Positions 25,155 through 33,673 are shown, counted from the first letter of the stretch. The stretch: 41,837 bases of DNA from Bradyrhizobium manausense (GCF_001440035.1 NZ_LJYG01000081.1:7827-49663), one strand, 5' to 3'. Notes: a model not told the origin generated them from the sequence alone. Translations and numbers: made by a program.

Positions 25155-25183
25155 TTTATGACTGACTAGTCAGTCAATGTCAA
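25155..25183 (-). promoter_or_regulatory. Promoter and TetR operator (18-base perfect palindrome)
   Basis: Read on the minus strand: TTGACA (25183-25178), a 17-base spacer, then CATAAA (25160-25155). The perfect palindrome TGACTGACTAGTCAGTCA (25159-25176) fills the spacer. The ATG at 25148 is 7 bases past the -10, so the mRNA may have no leader; no ribosome site is visible. Confidence 0.75.
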
Positions 25184-25220
25184 TGAGACTTGGGCCATTC
25201 CCCGGCACAACGAATTAGTA

Positions 25221-25249
25221 TTGACTAATGCATTAGTGCCCACTAATTG
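25221..25249 (+). promoter_or_regulatory. Promoter and operator of the ArsR gene
   Basis: TTGACT (25221-25226), a 17-base spacer and TAATTG (25244-25249) form a plausible promoter. ACTAATGCATTAGT (25224-25237) is a perfect palindrome across the -35 end and spacer, and further TTAGT/ACTAA half-sites flank it. The ATG at 25256 is 7 bases past the -10, again a leaderless-type layout. The -10 is weak. Confidence 0.55.
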
Positions 25250-25255
25250 ATTGAC

Positions 25256-25591
25256 ATGATCGAAGCCGCCCCCAATCCCGTCACCGCCGTGATGCGCGCC
25301 CTCGCCGATCCGACCCGACGCGCGGTGTTCGAGCGGGTGTTCGACAGCAAGGAGATCAGCGTCGCCGAGCTGACGCGCGGCAGCGGGGTGACGCAGGGCG
25401 CGATCTCGCAACATCTGAAATCGCTGAAGCAGGCGGGCCTCGTCGCCGAGCGCGCCGAAGGCCGCAACGTCTATTACCGCGCTGCGCCGCAAGGACTCGA
25501 ACCGCTTGTGACCTGGATCGATCATTACGGTGTCTTCTGGCGCGAGCGCCTCCAGAACCTGCGTGACCTCTTGAAGGAGATCGACCCGTGA
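25256..25591 (+). CDS. ArsR-family transcriptional regulator
   Basis: This 111-residue winged-helix protein has LADPTRRAVFERVF and the recognition helix region GVTQGAISQHLKSLKQAGLV. It has no cysteine cluster of the metal-sensing type, so it probably belongs to the non-metal ArsR group that pairs with SRPBCC genes. I chose the ATG at 25256 over the TTG at 25247 because of the promoter spacing. Its stop overlaps the start of the SRPBCC gene (GTGA). It is divergent from the TetR gene, with both operators in a gap of about 107 bases. Confidence 0.9.
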   Translation: MIEAAPNPVTAVMRALADPTRRAVFERVFDSKEISVAELTRGSGVTQGAISQHLKSLKQAGLVAERAEGRNVYYRAAPQGLEPLVTWIDHYGVFWRERLQNLRDLLKEIDP

Positions 25592-26052
25592 ATGCAGCCG
25601 CGTTGAAAGCCGAAACCAAAGATATCGTGATGGACGAGGTGCTCCCTCACGCGCCGGAGACGGTCTGGAAGGTGCTGACATCCGCCCAGTTGATCGCGCG
25701 CTGGCTGATGCCGCCGACCGGCTTCGAGGCTGTCGAAGGCAATGTCTTCACCTACCAGACCAAGCCGGGCGGCCACTGGGACGGCGTCATCCATTGCCGC
25801 GTTCTGGAAGTCGTCCCTAACAGGCGTCTGGTCTACGCCTGGAAGGGCGGCGACGAGCGTAACGTTGGCTACGGCGCGCCGCTCGACACTGTCGTGACCT
25901 GGTCCCTCACCCCCGTCGAAGCCGGCACGCGCATTCAGCTGGTTCATGCCGGCTTCATCATGCCGAGGAACGACAGTGCTTACACCGTCATGAGTGGCGG
26001 CTGGAAGAAGGTGATCCGGCAGCTCGACGAAATCAGCGGCGAAGACAGTTGA
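25588..26052 (+). CDS. SRPBCC/AHSA1-domain protein
   Basis: This 154-residue protein starts with GTG overlapping the ArsR stop. It has the AHSA1-like layout: HAPETVWKVLTSAQLIARWL near the start, then YQTKPGGHWDGVIHCRVLEV and a C-terminal helix GGWKKVIRQLDEI. The fold makes a hydrophobic cavity for small ligands. ArsR-SRPBCC pairs are common in bacteria; the ligand is usually unknown. It is co-translated with its regulator and followed by a GFA gene after 12 bases. Confidence 0.9.
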   Translation: MNAAALKAETKDIVMDEVLPHAPETVWKVLTSAQLIARWLMPPTGFEAVEGNVFTYQTKPGGHWDGVIHCRVLEVVPNRRLVYAWKGGDERNVGYGAPLDTVVTWSLTPVEAGTRIQLVHAGFIMPRNDSAYTVMSGGWKKVIRQLDEISGEDS

Positions 26053-26064
26053 GGAGTTATTGCG

Positions 26065-26478
26065 ATGACCAAGCCCTATACCGGCGGCTGCGCCTGCGGC
26101 GCGATCCGCTATTCTGTCGTCGGCGAGCCCATGTTCTCCAATCATTGCCAATGCCGGGACTGCCAGCGCGAAAGCGGCACCGGCCACGGCTCCTACGCCA
26201 CCTTCCCGCGCGCCGGCGTCACGGTGACGGGCAAGGCCAAGACATGGGACATGACCGGCGACAGCGGCAACGTGAAGACGCGCGCCTTCTGCCCCGAATG
26301 CGGCGTCGCTGTCTACATGACCTTCAAGGCCATGCCAGACATCTTCACCATCCGCGCCGCCAGCCTCGACGAGCCCACCCGTTACAAGCCGCAGGCGGTC
26401 ACCTACGCCGTGCGTGCGTATGACTGGGATCCTCTCGATTCCGGCCTGACGAAATTCGAGAGGATGCCGCCCGGTTGA
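26065..26478 (+). CDS. GFA family (CENP-V/GFA domain) zinc-binding protein
   Basis: This 137-residue protein has the family's zinc cysteines: GGCACG (Cys9, Cys11), CQCRDC (Cys28, Cys30, Cys33) and CPECG (Cys76, Cys79). The family is named after glutathione-dependent formaldehyde activation, but that activity is doubtful for most members. A GAGGAG-type site lies a few bases before the ATG. It follows the ArsR-SRPBCC pair and is likely in the same operon. Confidence 0.9.
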   Translation: MTKPYTGGCACGAIRYSVVGEPMFSNHCQCRDCQRESGTGHGSYATFPRAGVTVTGKAKTWDMTGDSGNVKTRAFCPECGVAVYMTFKAMPDIFTIRAASLDEPTRYKPQAVTYAVRAYDWDPLDSGLTKFERMPPG

Positions 26479-26494
26479 GGCGCTCGAACACGCT

Positions 26495-27520
26495 TTAGCC
26501 AAAGTCGAGCACCATGCGGCCGTCGATCTTGCCGGCCTTCATCCGCTCGAACACGTCGTTGATTTGCGAAAGCGGCACTTTCGTCACCTCGGCTTTCACC
26601 TTGCCGTCGGCAGCGAACGCAATGGCCTCGTCGAGATCCCTGCGGGTCCCGACGATGGAGCCGCGCACGGTGATGCGCTTGAGCACGACATCGAAGATCG
26701 GCGTCGGGAATTCGCCCGGCGGCAGGCCGACGAGGCTGACGGTGCCCTTCCGCCGCACCAGCTTCAGCGCCTGCGCGAACGCGGCAGTCGACACCGCCGT
26801 GACCAGCACGCCGTGAGCCCCTCCGCCGGTCGCCGTCAGCACCTTGTCCACGGCGTCTTTTGCGAGCGCGTTGACCGCAAGATCGGCGCCAGTCTCGCGC
26901 GCGAGCTTCAGCTTGTCCTCGGCGATATCGACGGCCGCGACCTTGAGCCCCATCGCCTTGGCGTACTGGATCGCGACATGGCCGAGCCCGCCGACGCCCG
27001 AGATCGCAACCCACTCCCCGGGTCGCGCGTCCGTCTCCTTCAATCCCTTGTAGGTAGTGACGCCGGCGCAGAGGATCGGCGCGACGGCCGCGAAATCGAT
27101 CGTCGGCGGCAGCTTCGCCGCGAAGGCCGCCGAGGCGATGACATATTCGGCAAAGCCGCCATTCACGCTGTAGCCGGTGTTGTGCTGATGCTCGCACAGC
27201 GTCTCCCAGCCGGTCTCGCAATATTCGCAACTCATGCAGGCGTCGTGCAGCCAGGCGACGCCGACGGCATCGCCGACCTTCAGATTTTTGACGCCGGGCC
27301 CGAGCGCCGCGATGATGCCGGCGGCTTCATGGCCGGGAATGAACGGCGGCACCGGCTTGACCGGCCAGTCGCCCGAAGCGGCGTGCAGGTCGGTGTGGCA
27401 AACGCCGCAGGCCTTCACCTTGACCAGGACTTCACCGGGACCGGGCTGCGGTACCGGTACATCCTCAATCACCAGCGGCTTGCCGAATTGTTTGACAACA
27501 GCGGCTTTCATGGTCGGCAT
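26495..27520 (-). CDS. adhP: Zinc-dependent alcohol dehydrogenase
   Basis: This 341-residue medium-chain dehydrogenase has catalytic zinc ligands in CGVCHTD (Cys41), GHEAAG (His64, Glu65) and LCAGVT (Cys151). The structural zinc cysteines are in CMSCEYC and the following ETLC (95, 98, 101, 109). The NAD loop is [10 protein letters not shown]. It oxidises primary alcohols or reduces aldehydes using NAD. I chose the ATG at 27520 because GGAG lies 7 bases upstream. It matches AdhP-type (propanol-preferring) enzymes. It converges on the GFA gene. Confidence 0.92.
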   Translation of the reverse strand: MPTMKAAVVKQFGKPLVIEDVPVPQPGPGEVLVKVKACGVCHTDLHAASGDWPVKPVPPFIPGHEAAGIIAALGPGVKNLKVGDAVGVAWLHDACMSCEYCETGWETLCEHQHNTGYSVNGGFAEYVIASAAFAAKLPPTIDFAAVAPILCAGVTTYKGLKETDARPGEWVAISGVGGLGHVAIQYAKAMGLKVAAVDIAEDKLKLARETGADLAVNALAKDAVDKVLTATGGGAHGVLVTAVSTAAFAQALKLVRRKGTVSLVGLPPGEFPTPIFDVVLKRITVRGSIVGTRRDLDEAIAFAADGKVKAEVTKVPLSQINDVFERMKAGKIDGRMVLDFG

Positions 27521-27633
27521 TGCTCTGCTCCATTGCATGACGCAAGTAGACTAGCAATGCCGCACAGCTCTCACTTGATTGGAGTCAAACAACGCAGGTT
27601 TATTGGTCGCGCTGCGGAGCGCAGAGCACGCGC

Positions 27634-27688
27634 GGCAGCGAAGAGCGCGCCTGGCAGCGAAGAGCGCGCCTGGCAGCGCAGAGCGCGG
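27634..27688. repeat. 19-base tandem repeat, about 2.9 copies
   Basis: GGCAGCGAAGAGCGCGCCT occurs at 27634-27652 and 27653-27671, with a third, partly changed copy from 27672. It lies in the gap between the DUF2000 and alcohol dehydrogenase genes, downstream of the former. I see no gene in it. Confidence 0.75.
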
Positions 27689-27701
27689 AGCGCGCTTGGC
27701 G

Positions 27702-28112
27702 TCAGCTATGGAACTTCAATCCGTCGACGATCTTATCGATCAGCCTCCGCTCGGCGCGCATTGCGATGCCGACGAGATTGAGATCGCCGCGCGCGACCGC
27801 CCTCACGACCTCGCGATTGGCGGCATCATGCGTGGTCTTGAACATGTCCTCGGTGTAGACCGCCGGCGTGACGTTGCGCGTGAGTGCGCGATCGAGTGCG
27901 CGCGACAACGCCGGACCATCCGCACCATAGATCAGGATCGGCTGGCCGATCAGCGCTAGATACTTCGTGCTTGAAGCGTCCTCATAGGCCTCGCCGATGC
28001 ACTCCGGAAAGGCAGCCGCGACGCCGCTTGTCAGGAATGACGCAACATTGAGCTTCTGCCAGGCCTGGAGGTCGTTGCGAATGACAACGGCGATCTTGGT
28101 ATCGAACTGCAT
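27702..28112 (-). CDS. DUF2000 family protein
   Basis: This 136-residue protein starts MQFDTKIAVVIRNDLQAWQK and contains IGQPILIYGAD and FKTTHDAANREVV, features of the DUF2000 family (PF09391). The family is small and uncharacterised; a peptidyl-tRNA hydrolase-II-like fold has been noted. I chose the ATG at 28112 because GGGGAGA lies just before it. It stands alone between the alcohol dehydrogenase gene and the divergent CYTH-CHAD gene. No function is inferred. Confidence 0.82.
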   Translation of the reverse strand: MQFDTKIAVVIRNDLQAWQKLNVASFLTSGVAAAFPECIGEAYEDASSTKYLALIGQPILIYGADGPALSRALDRALTRNVTPAVYTEDMFKTTHDAANREVVRAVARGDLNLVGIAMRAERRLIDKIVDGLKFHS

Positions 28113-28324
28113 GAATTCTCCCCGCGCACATCCAAGCATCTGGCAAGCGTCTGGAAAGAAAAGAAAATCCCGAGCGCTGCGACTGCTGATGAAATGTAAC
28201 GCGAATTCTCCGAGCGATCACAGCGCAGAAATTTCAATGCGGGATGCGATCGGCTATGCTTCTCTCCGCCGGTCAAGTCGGATATACGTCGATGCCCTGT
28301 CACTGAACTGACATAAAGCTACCA

Positions 28325-30145
28325 ATGTCCGAAACCGGCGCCATCAAGCGAGCACTCGAACCGGTGCGGCGTCTCGCCGGGTCAAACAACCAGCACGTTG
28401 CAATCAAGGACGCCCGGGCTTCCGCTGCGGAACAAAAACCTGGTTCCAAACTCTCCGGCATCGAGCCCCCGCGCAGTGGACCACGTCCCGCCGGCCTGCC
28501 GGCCGAGGATATCGGCGCCGAAGCGACGACGCCGGATGTCGCTTCGCCCCGCGATGTTGCGCCTCACGCGAGCGAAATCGAACTCAAGCTGCTCGTGGCT
28601 TCCGATCGTCTGGCGGATTTCAACAATGCGCCGATCATCGCAGCGAATGCGCGCAACAAAGGGGCGCGCAAGCATCTCAAGGCTGTCTACTACGATACGC
28701 CCAAGCGCGCGCTTCGGCGTGACGGATTCAGCTTCAGGGTGCGCCAAAGCGGCACGCGATTCACGCAGACCGTGAAAACGGAATCCAGCAACGATCCGCT
28801 GCGACGTGGCGAGTGGGAGGCAGCCGTGCCGTCGATGGCGCCCGACATCGCGCTGGCCATGCCGCTGGTGTCGGACAAGCTGCGCACTGAGCTGGAGCGT
28901 CACCCGGTCGAAGCCGTCTTCAGCAGCGACATCCACCGGCATCAGCGCCTCGTCGACTTGCCGTCGGGCACGGTCGAACTCGCCTTTGATCATGGCCATC
29001 TGACCGCAGGCGATCGCTCGTTGCCGGTCAGCGAGATCGAGCTGGAGCTCAGGAGCGGCAGCCCGTCCGCGATCTGGGAGCTCGCACTGCGGCTCGCCGA
29101 GCATGGTTCCGTGAAACCGTCGATCCGGACAAAATCGGCGCGCGGATTTGACCTCGCGGCCGATGCGCCGCCGCGGACCCCGAAGCCGCCGAAGCTTCGT
29201 CTCGATCCATCGATCTCGCTCGACGAAGCCTTCGCCGAGATCCTGCGATCCTGTCTGTTGCATTTGCTCCAGTCGTTGCCCCTAGCCGAGGACGGTCGCG
29301 ACCCCGAGGGGATGCACCAGCTTCGCGTCGCGCTGCGCCGCCTGCGCTCCGCGCTCGACCTGATGCGGTCGGTGGTATCGCTTGCCAAGCTCGACCTGAT
29401 GCGCGCTGAAGCAAAATGGCTTGCGGGACGTCTCGCCGGCGCGCGTGACTGGGACGTGTTCCGGCAGGAGACGTTGCGAACCGTCGCGGACGGCTGTCCG
29501 TCGGTCACCGGCTTCGACACGCTCGGCGCGCTCGCAGACGAACGTCGCGCAGCCTGTTACGATGCGGCCCGCCTCGCCCTCGCCGACCGACGCTGCCAGT
29601 ATTTCGTGATCGGGCTCGGCGCCTTTATCGAAGCGCGCGGCTGGCGCAGCGACGTTGCTCCCGAAGGCCTGGCGCGACTGGCGGAGCCGGCGATCAACTT
29701 CGCACGCAACATCCTGTCGGCGCAGCATGCCAAGGTGCTGAAGCGCGGCCGCAGATTCAAATCGCTGACGGCCGAGCAACGGCACCGCGTCCGCCTCGCC
29801 GCGAAGAAGCTGCGCTACTTCGCCGACTTCCTGCTGCCGCTCTGCGGGCACGGCAAATCCGCAAAGCGCTTCTCGCGCAAGCTCGCGGATCTGCAGCAGG
29901 AGCTCGGAATCTACAACGACATGGCGACGACGTCGTCGCTGCTCGCCGACGTCAATGCCGGCGCGATCGGCAGCAGCATGGTCGCGGCGGCGATCACGGG
30001 CTGGCAGGCCCATGCGACGGTCGGCGTCGAAGCGCGGCTGCTAAAGGCCTGGTCGGAATTCGCTGGAGCCAAGGTGCCCTGGTCAGTGGACGCGGCGGAG
30101 CAGCCGATCAAGCTGGTACAAACCAGCGCGGGCTGGCTGCGCTAA
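28325..30145 (+). CDS. CYTH-CHAD domain protein (inorganic triphosphatase-like)
   Basis: This 606-residue protein has a polar extension of about 80 residues, then a CYTH domain with the ExExK motif EIELK (Glu84, Glu86, Lys88), AVYYDTPKRALRRDGFSFRV and charged strands. Residues about 310-600 are a CHAD domain rich in His, Arg and Lys (MHQLRVALRRLRSAL, then RLAAKKLRYFADFL). CYTH proteins bind or cleave triphosphates, including inorganic triphosphate; CHAD domains bind polyphosphate. The fusion is known as the YgiF type. The long N-terminal extension looks disordered and is not part of the core. Confidence 0.92.
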   Translation: MSETGAIKRALEPVRRLAGSNNQHVAIKDARASAAEQKPGSKLSGIEPPRSGPRPAGLPAEDIGAEATTPDVASPRDVAPHASEIELKLLVASDRLADFNNAPIIAANARNKGARKHLKAVYYDTPKRALRRDGFSFRVRQSGTRFTQTVKTESSNDPLRRGEWEAAVPSMAPDIALAMPLVSDKLRTELERHPVEAVFSSDIHRHQRLVDLPSGTVELAFDHGHLTAGDRSLPVSEIELELRSGSPSAIWELALRLAEHGSVKPSIRTKSARGFDLAADAPPRTPKPPKLRLDPSISLDEAFAEILRSCLLHLLQSLPLAEDGRDPEGMHQLRVALRRLRSALDLMRSVVSLAKLDLMRAEAKWLAGRLAGARDWDVFRQETLRTVADGCPSVTGFDTLGALADERRAACYDAARLALADRRCQYFVIGLGAFIEARGWRSDVAPEGLARLAEPAINFARNILSAQHAKVLKRGRRFKSLTAEQRHRVRLAAKKLRYFADFLLPLCGHGKSAKRFSRKLADLQQELGIYNDMATTSSLLADVNAGAIGSSMVAAAITGWQAHATVGVEARLLKAWSEFAGAKVPWSVDAAEQPIKLVQTSAGWLR

Positions 30146-30163
30146 CGGCAGTTCGACCCTTGA

Positions 30164-30553
30164 TTAGCCTTTGGCGTCGCACGCCCAGGCCCGGATCACG
30201 CATTCCTTGCCGCCATATTTGTAGCATTCGCGGGTCGCGGCATTGAGCGAGGCCGAGATCTTCGGCTTCACGGCGTAGCCATAGGCGCCACAGGGATTGG
30301 TCATGTCGACTGACATGGCCGCACAGGCCCGCCTCATCGTCACCGTCGTGCATTCGCCCTTGCACTGCTTTTGAGCGGCGGCACGTGCCTCGTGCTCGGC
30401 GCCGTAATCATAGGCCTGGCCATACGCGCCGCACTTGCCAACGGCAAGGGCGCCGGCCGCATGAGCCTCGGTTATATGACGGGCGCCGGCGACACAGACC
30501 GACAGCGCAAAGAAAAACATCGCGCAACGGCGCGCGACGACGGTCGTAACCAT
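30164..30553 (-). CDS. Exported DUF4189 protein
   Basis: This 129-residue protein has a signal peptide (MFFFALSVCVAGARHITEAHA) and a small cysteine-rich mature part with KCGAYGQAYDYG, KQCKGECTTV and NPCGAYGYA, the pattern of DUF4189 (short secreted domain with paired cysteines). The repeated CGAYG suggests an internal duplication. GAGGGG lies before the ATG. It converges on the CYTH-CHAD gene. Disulfide bonds in the periplasm are likely; no function is known. Confidence 0.85.
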   Translation of the reverse strand: MVTTVVARRCAMFFFALSVCVAGARHITEAHAAGALAVGKCGAYGQAYDYGAEHEARAAAQKQCKGECTTVTMRRACAAMSVDMTNPCGAYGYAVKPKISASLNAATRECYKYGGKECVIRAWACDAKG

Positions 30554-30668
30554 GGAAAAAACCCCTCACCCCCAAGGCAAGCGGCGGCAACTCTAAGCGG
30601 CGGTCGTTTCCAGATGGTGAATGGGTGGTTGAAGCCATGACGGAATAGTGACGCCGCATAACACACTT

Positions 30669-30674
30669 TATAAT
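30669..30674 (+). promoter_or_regulatory. Perfect TATAAT in an A+T-rich stretch before the avidin gene
   Basis: TATAAT lies 64 bases before the ATG at 30738, in an unusually A+T-rich stretch (about 30660-30700). The matching -35 is weak. It could serve the avidin gene. The same stretch is also upstream of the divergent DUF4189 gene. Confidence 0.4.
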
Positions 30675-30737
30675 AGTAATTTTTCATAGCGTTATTTAAG
30701 GTCGTATAGCGTCAAGCAGACAGGCAGGGAAACGCTC

Positions 30738-31229
30738 ATGCGTCCAATCAATTCAATGCTGTTCGGAATCGCTGCGGCGGCCTGTCTGATCGGACCCCTG
30801 CCTGCGCGTGCGCAGTCGGTGAACTGGACCTGGACCAACCAGTATGGCTCGACCCTGGCGATCACCAGCTTCAACCAGAACACGGGCGCGATCGCGGGGA
30901 CCTACACCAACAATGCAGCGAGCAGTTGCGATGAAGGCAAGCCGCAGGGCGTGACCGGCTGGCTGGCCTACGGCAATACGGGCACCGCGATCAGCTTCTC
31001 GGTGAATTACCTCGGCTGCGGGTCGACCGCCGTCTGGACCGGACAGCTCAACAACTCGGCCGGATTCCAGGGACTGTGGTATCTGTCCCTCGGCGAGGCC
31101 GTCGCATGGAACGGCATCAGCGCGGGCGCCGACACCTTCACCTTCAGCAGCGGCGACAAGAGCCTGCTGACGAAGAGCGGCGTCGATCTGAAGGCCGCCA
31201 GCGAGAAGCTGTCGAACACCAAGAAATAG
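30738..31229 (+). CDS. Bradavidin-like biotin-binding protein
   Basis: This 163-residue protein has a signal peptide ending in ARA, so the mature form starts QSVNWTWTNQYGS, as in bradavidin. The beta-barrel shows AGTYTNNAASSCDEGKPQG, VTGWLAYGNTGTAISFSVNY, STAVWTGQL and FQGLWYLSL. Cysteines 64 and 94 (39 and 69 in mature numbering) match a pair that I recall forming a disulfide in bradavidin. It binds biotin tightly outside the cytoplasm. The end reads SEKLSNTKK, like the bradavidin tail reported to sit in the binding site as an intrinsic ligand. Ribosome site GGGAAA precedes the ATG. Confidence 0.93.
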   Translation: MRPINSMLFGIAAAACLIGPLPARAQSVNWTWTNQYGSTLAITSFNQNTGAIAGTYTNNAASSCDEGKPQGVTGWLAYGNTGTAISFSVNYLGCGSTAVWTGQLNNSAGFQGLWYLSLGEAVAWNGISAGADTFTFSSGDKSLLTKSGVDLKAASEKLSNTKK

Positions 31230-31243
31230 GCAAGCAGGGACCC

Positions 31244-31356
31244 GCAGGGTGGATTAGCGAAGCGTAATCCACCAATGTGTCATCGCAGAAAAGGAAGTGG
31301 CGGGTTACGCCAGCGGACCGCGCTTCGCGCAGCCGCTGTCTAACCCACCCTACGAA
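31244..31356. repeat. Palindromic repeat, family with GTGGATTAGCG arms
   Basis: GCAGGGTGGATTAGCGAAGC at the left is matched by TAACCCACCCTACGAAG at the right, and inner TAATCCACC and GGCGGGTTACGCC add further pairing. It lies between the convergent avidin and MoeA/MocA-like genes. Two shorter hairpins may have fused. Confidence 0.75.
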
Positions 31357-31368
31357 GTTACAGCACCT

Positions 31369-32973
31369 TCAACCGCGCCTTGCCGCTTCCAGAGCCTGCG
31401 GCGTGTCGATGTCGAGGAAGGCACTCTCGCCGTCGACGGGCACTTCGGCGACCGCCTCGGTGTGTTTTGCGATCAAATGCCGCGCGCCGACGTCGCCGTC
31501 GAGCGTCATCAATTCCTTGAAGAAGCGACGCGACCACAGCACGGGATTGCCGCGGCGGCCTTCGCTGACGGGCACGACGATCAGATTGCCACGATCAGGC
31601 GCAAAGCTGTCGATCAGGCGATCGATCAGGCCGGCATCGATCAGCGGCATGTCGCCGAGGCAAATTACGGCGCCGTCGCTGGCGTCGGGCACGGCCGCAA
31701 TGCCTGCTTTCACGGAGCTCGCGATGCCGCCGGCGAAATCAGGGTTCTTGACGAACCTTACGTTTAGGCCTTGCAGCGCCTGCTCGACCAGCTCGGTCTG
31801 ATGTCCGGTGACGACGATCACCTCGGATGCTTTGGAGGCCAGCGCCTGTTCGGTGGCGATCCGCACCAGCTTCTTGCCGTCGAGCTCGGCGAGCAGCTTG
31901 TTCGGCCCGCCCATGCGGGTGGAGCGGCCGGCCGCGAGCACGATGGCCGCGACCTGGCTGTTGCCCTCGATCTCGGGCTTTGCGCGCGGCTGCGGCCGCG
32001 TCACGATCTCCATCAGCAGGCCGCCGACTCCCATGCCCATCAGCTCGGAGCGTGTCACCTTGATGCCGGCGAGCAGACGCATCAGCACCCAGTCGAATCC
32101 GTTCTCCACCGGCGAGCGCGCGCAGCCCGGCGCGCCCAGCACCGGCACGCTGCCGGCGCGCGCGATCAGCAGCAGATTGCCGGGATCGACCGGCATGCCG
32201 AAATGTTCGATCTCGCCGCCGATTCCGGTGACGGCAGCCGGAATCACATCGCGGCGGTCGGCAATTGCGGAAGCACCAAACACGATCACGAGCTCGGCGC
32301 CAAGCGCGAGCAATTCCTTGATCGCCGCCGACAGCGCGCGCTCATCGTGCGGAACCCGCCGTTCGGCGACGATGCTGGCACCGGCCGGCGCGAGGCGCTC
32401 GGCGGTGACGCGCAAGGTCTTGTCGACCACCTTGGACGACAAGCCCGGCAGCAGCGTCGAGACCACGCCGACACGCTTGATGACATAGGGCGCGATTTTC
32501 AGCACGTCCTTGCCGGCCGCCTTCACCGCGGCATCGCGCAAGCCGCCTTCGACACCGAACGGGATGATCTTCACCGTGCCGACCATCTCGCCTTCGACCA
32601 CCGGCTTGTAGGCGGCGAGCGTGGCAAAGGTGATGGCCTCGTCGACATTGTTGATGCGGTCGACCGCGGCGCGGTCGATGACCAGCACGCCCGGCCGCGC
32701 GGCGAACAAATTGGCGCGGCCGGTAAAGGCGCGCTCGACATGGATGCCCTCGCCGCCGATGGCAAGCGCGATGCTGGCGGCCGCGACGTCCTCGGAAACG
32801 TCGCCTTCCTCCATGCGCACCACCACGATGTCCTTGATGCCGGCGCGCTCCAGCTGCTCGACCTCGGCAGGCCCGATCGTCGTGCCTTTCTTCAGCACCA
32901 GCGGTCCCTGGCGCAGGGTGTGGACGGTCACCCCGCCGATCGCATCCCTGGGGCTCGCGGGGCCGAACTTCAT
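31369..32973 (-). CDS. MoeA/MoaB-like and MocA-like molybdenum-cofactor fusion protein
   Basis: This 534-residue protein has two parts. Residues about 1-335 resemble molybdopterin-binding proteins (for example GAELVIVFGASAIADRRD and VLGAPGCARSPVENGFDW). Residues about 345-530 are a MobA/MocA-type nucleotidyl transferase with VLAAGRSTRMGGPNKLL, CLGDMPLID and GNPVLWS. It may insert molybdenum and attach cytidine or guanidine to molybdopterin for the neighbouring hydroxylase. It overlaps the XdhC-type gene (ATGA) and is last in the leftward cluster. The N-terminal part is assigned by fold-like motifs only. Confidence 0.85.
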   Translation of the reverse strand: MKFGPASPRDAIGGVTVHTLRQGPLVLKKGTTIGPAEVEQLERAGIKDIVVVRMEEGDVSEDVAAASIALAIGGEGIHVERAFTGRANLFAARPGVLVIDRAAVDRINNVDEAITFATLAAYKPVVEGEMVGTVKIIPFGVEGGLRDAAVKAAGKDVLKIAPYVIKRVGVVSTLLPGLSSKVVDKTLRVTAERLAPAGASIVAERRVPHDERALSAAIKELLALGAELVIVFGASAIADRRDVIPAAVTGIGGEIEHFGMPVDPGNLLLIARAGSVPVLGAPGCARSPVENGFDWVLMRLLAGIKVTRSELMGMGVGGLLMEIVTRPQPRAKPEIEGNSQVAAIVLAAGRSTRMGGPNKLLAELDGKKLVRIATEQALASKASEVIVVTGHQTELVEQALQGLNVRFVKNPDFAGGIASSVKAGIAAVPDASDGAVICLGDMPLIDAGLIDRLIDSFAPDRGNLIVVPVSEGRRGNPVLWSRRFFKELMTLDGDVGARHLIAKHTEAVAEVPVDGESAFLDIDTPQALEAARRG

Positions 32974-33671
32974 GCCGCTTCTTCTTTTTCCTTGGGCGGC
33001 AGCCGCAGCACCGCCGTGATCTCGGCCATGATCGCCACCGCGATCTCGGAGGGTGAGACCGCGCCGATCGCAAGGCCAATGGGCGCGTGGATGCGCGCGA
33101 TGTCGCTTTCCTTGGCGCCCTGCGCCCGCAGCCGGTCAGCGCGCTTGGCATGCGTCTTTCGCGAGCCCAGCGCGCCGATATAGAAGCAGTTGCGCTCAAA
33201 CGCATGCAGCAGCGCGGGGTCGTCGATCTTGGGATCGTGCGTCACTGCGACGAAGGCGGTGTAGGCATCGACATTGAGCGGCGGCAGCGCGGTCTCGGGC
33301 CATTCGGCGACCAGCGGAATGTCGGGGAAGCGCTCGGGGCTGGCAAAGGCCGTGCGCGGATCGACAACGGTGACGTCATAACCGAGCGAGCGCGCCAGCG
33401 GCGCCAGCGCCTGGCTGATATGGACCGCGCCAATGATCACGAGCTTCGCAGTCGGCGCGTAGACGTTGAGGAACAGTTTTTTACCGCCGGCCTCGACATT
33501 GGCGCTCTTGCCCATGCGAAGCTGCTTGTCCAATTCAGTACGCAGCGGGTCCTTGGCGAAGTCTGCCGCCTTCACCAGGCGCTGCTCGCCGCTCTCGGTG
33601 TCGGTCACCAAAATCACCGGCCGGCGCGCGGCGCGCTCGGCATTGAGTTCGTGCAGAATGGAGAGCTTCAC
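32970..33671 (-). CDS. XdhC family protein, Rossmann-like domain (CoxI type)
   Basis: This 233-residue protein has a short N-terminal part and a Rossmann-like domain with LVIIGAVHISQAL, VVDPRTAFAS, VTHDPKIDDPALL and IGALGSRKTHAKR, all typical of XdhC C-terminal domains. XdhC-type proteins deliver and sulfurate the molybdenum cofactor. It starts with GTG at 33671, 2 bases after the stop of the shorter XdhC gene, so the two probably make a split XdhC. It overlaps the MocA-like gene at its end. Confidence 0.88.
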   Translation of the reverse strand: MKLSILHELNAERAARRPVILVTDTESGEQRLVKAADFAKDPLRTELDKQLRMGKSANVEAGGKKLFLNVYAPTAKLVIIGAVHISQALAPLARSLGYDVTVVDPRTAFASPERFPDIPLVAEWPETALPPLNVDAYTAFVAVTHDPKIDDPALLHAFERNCFYIGALGSRKTHAKRADRLRAQGAKESDIARIHAPIGLAIGAVSPSEIAVAIMAEITAVLRLPPKEKEEAA

Positions 33672-33673
33672 GG

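Noticed and set aside
27634..27688. Possible CRISPR-like array
   Set aside because: The 19-base units are directly adjacent, with no spacers, and there are fewer than three full copies and no cas genes. The 15-base repeat at 13571 fails for the same reason.
31771..33183. A 470-codon open frame on the plus strand
   Set aside because: It is antisense to the MocA-like and XdhC genes, and its sequence is of shadow type.
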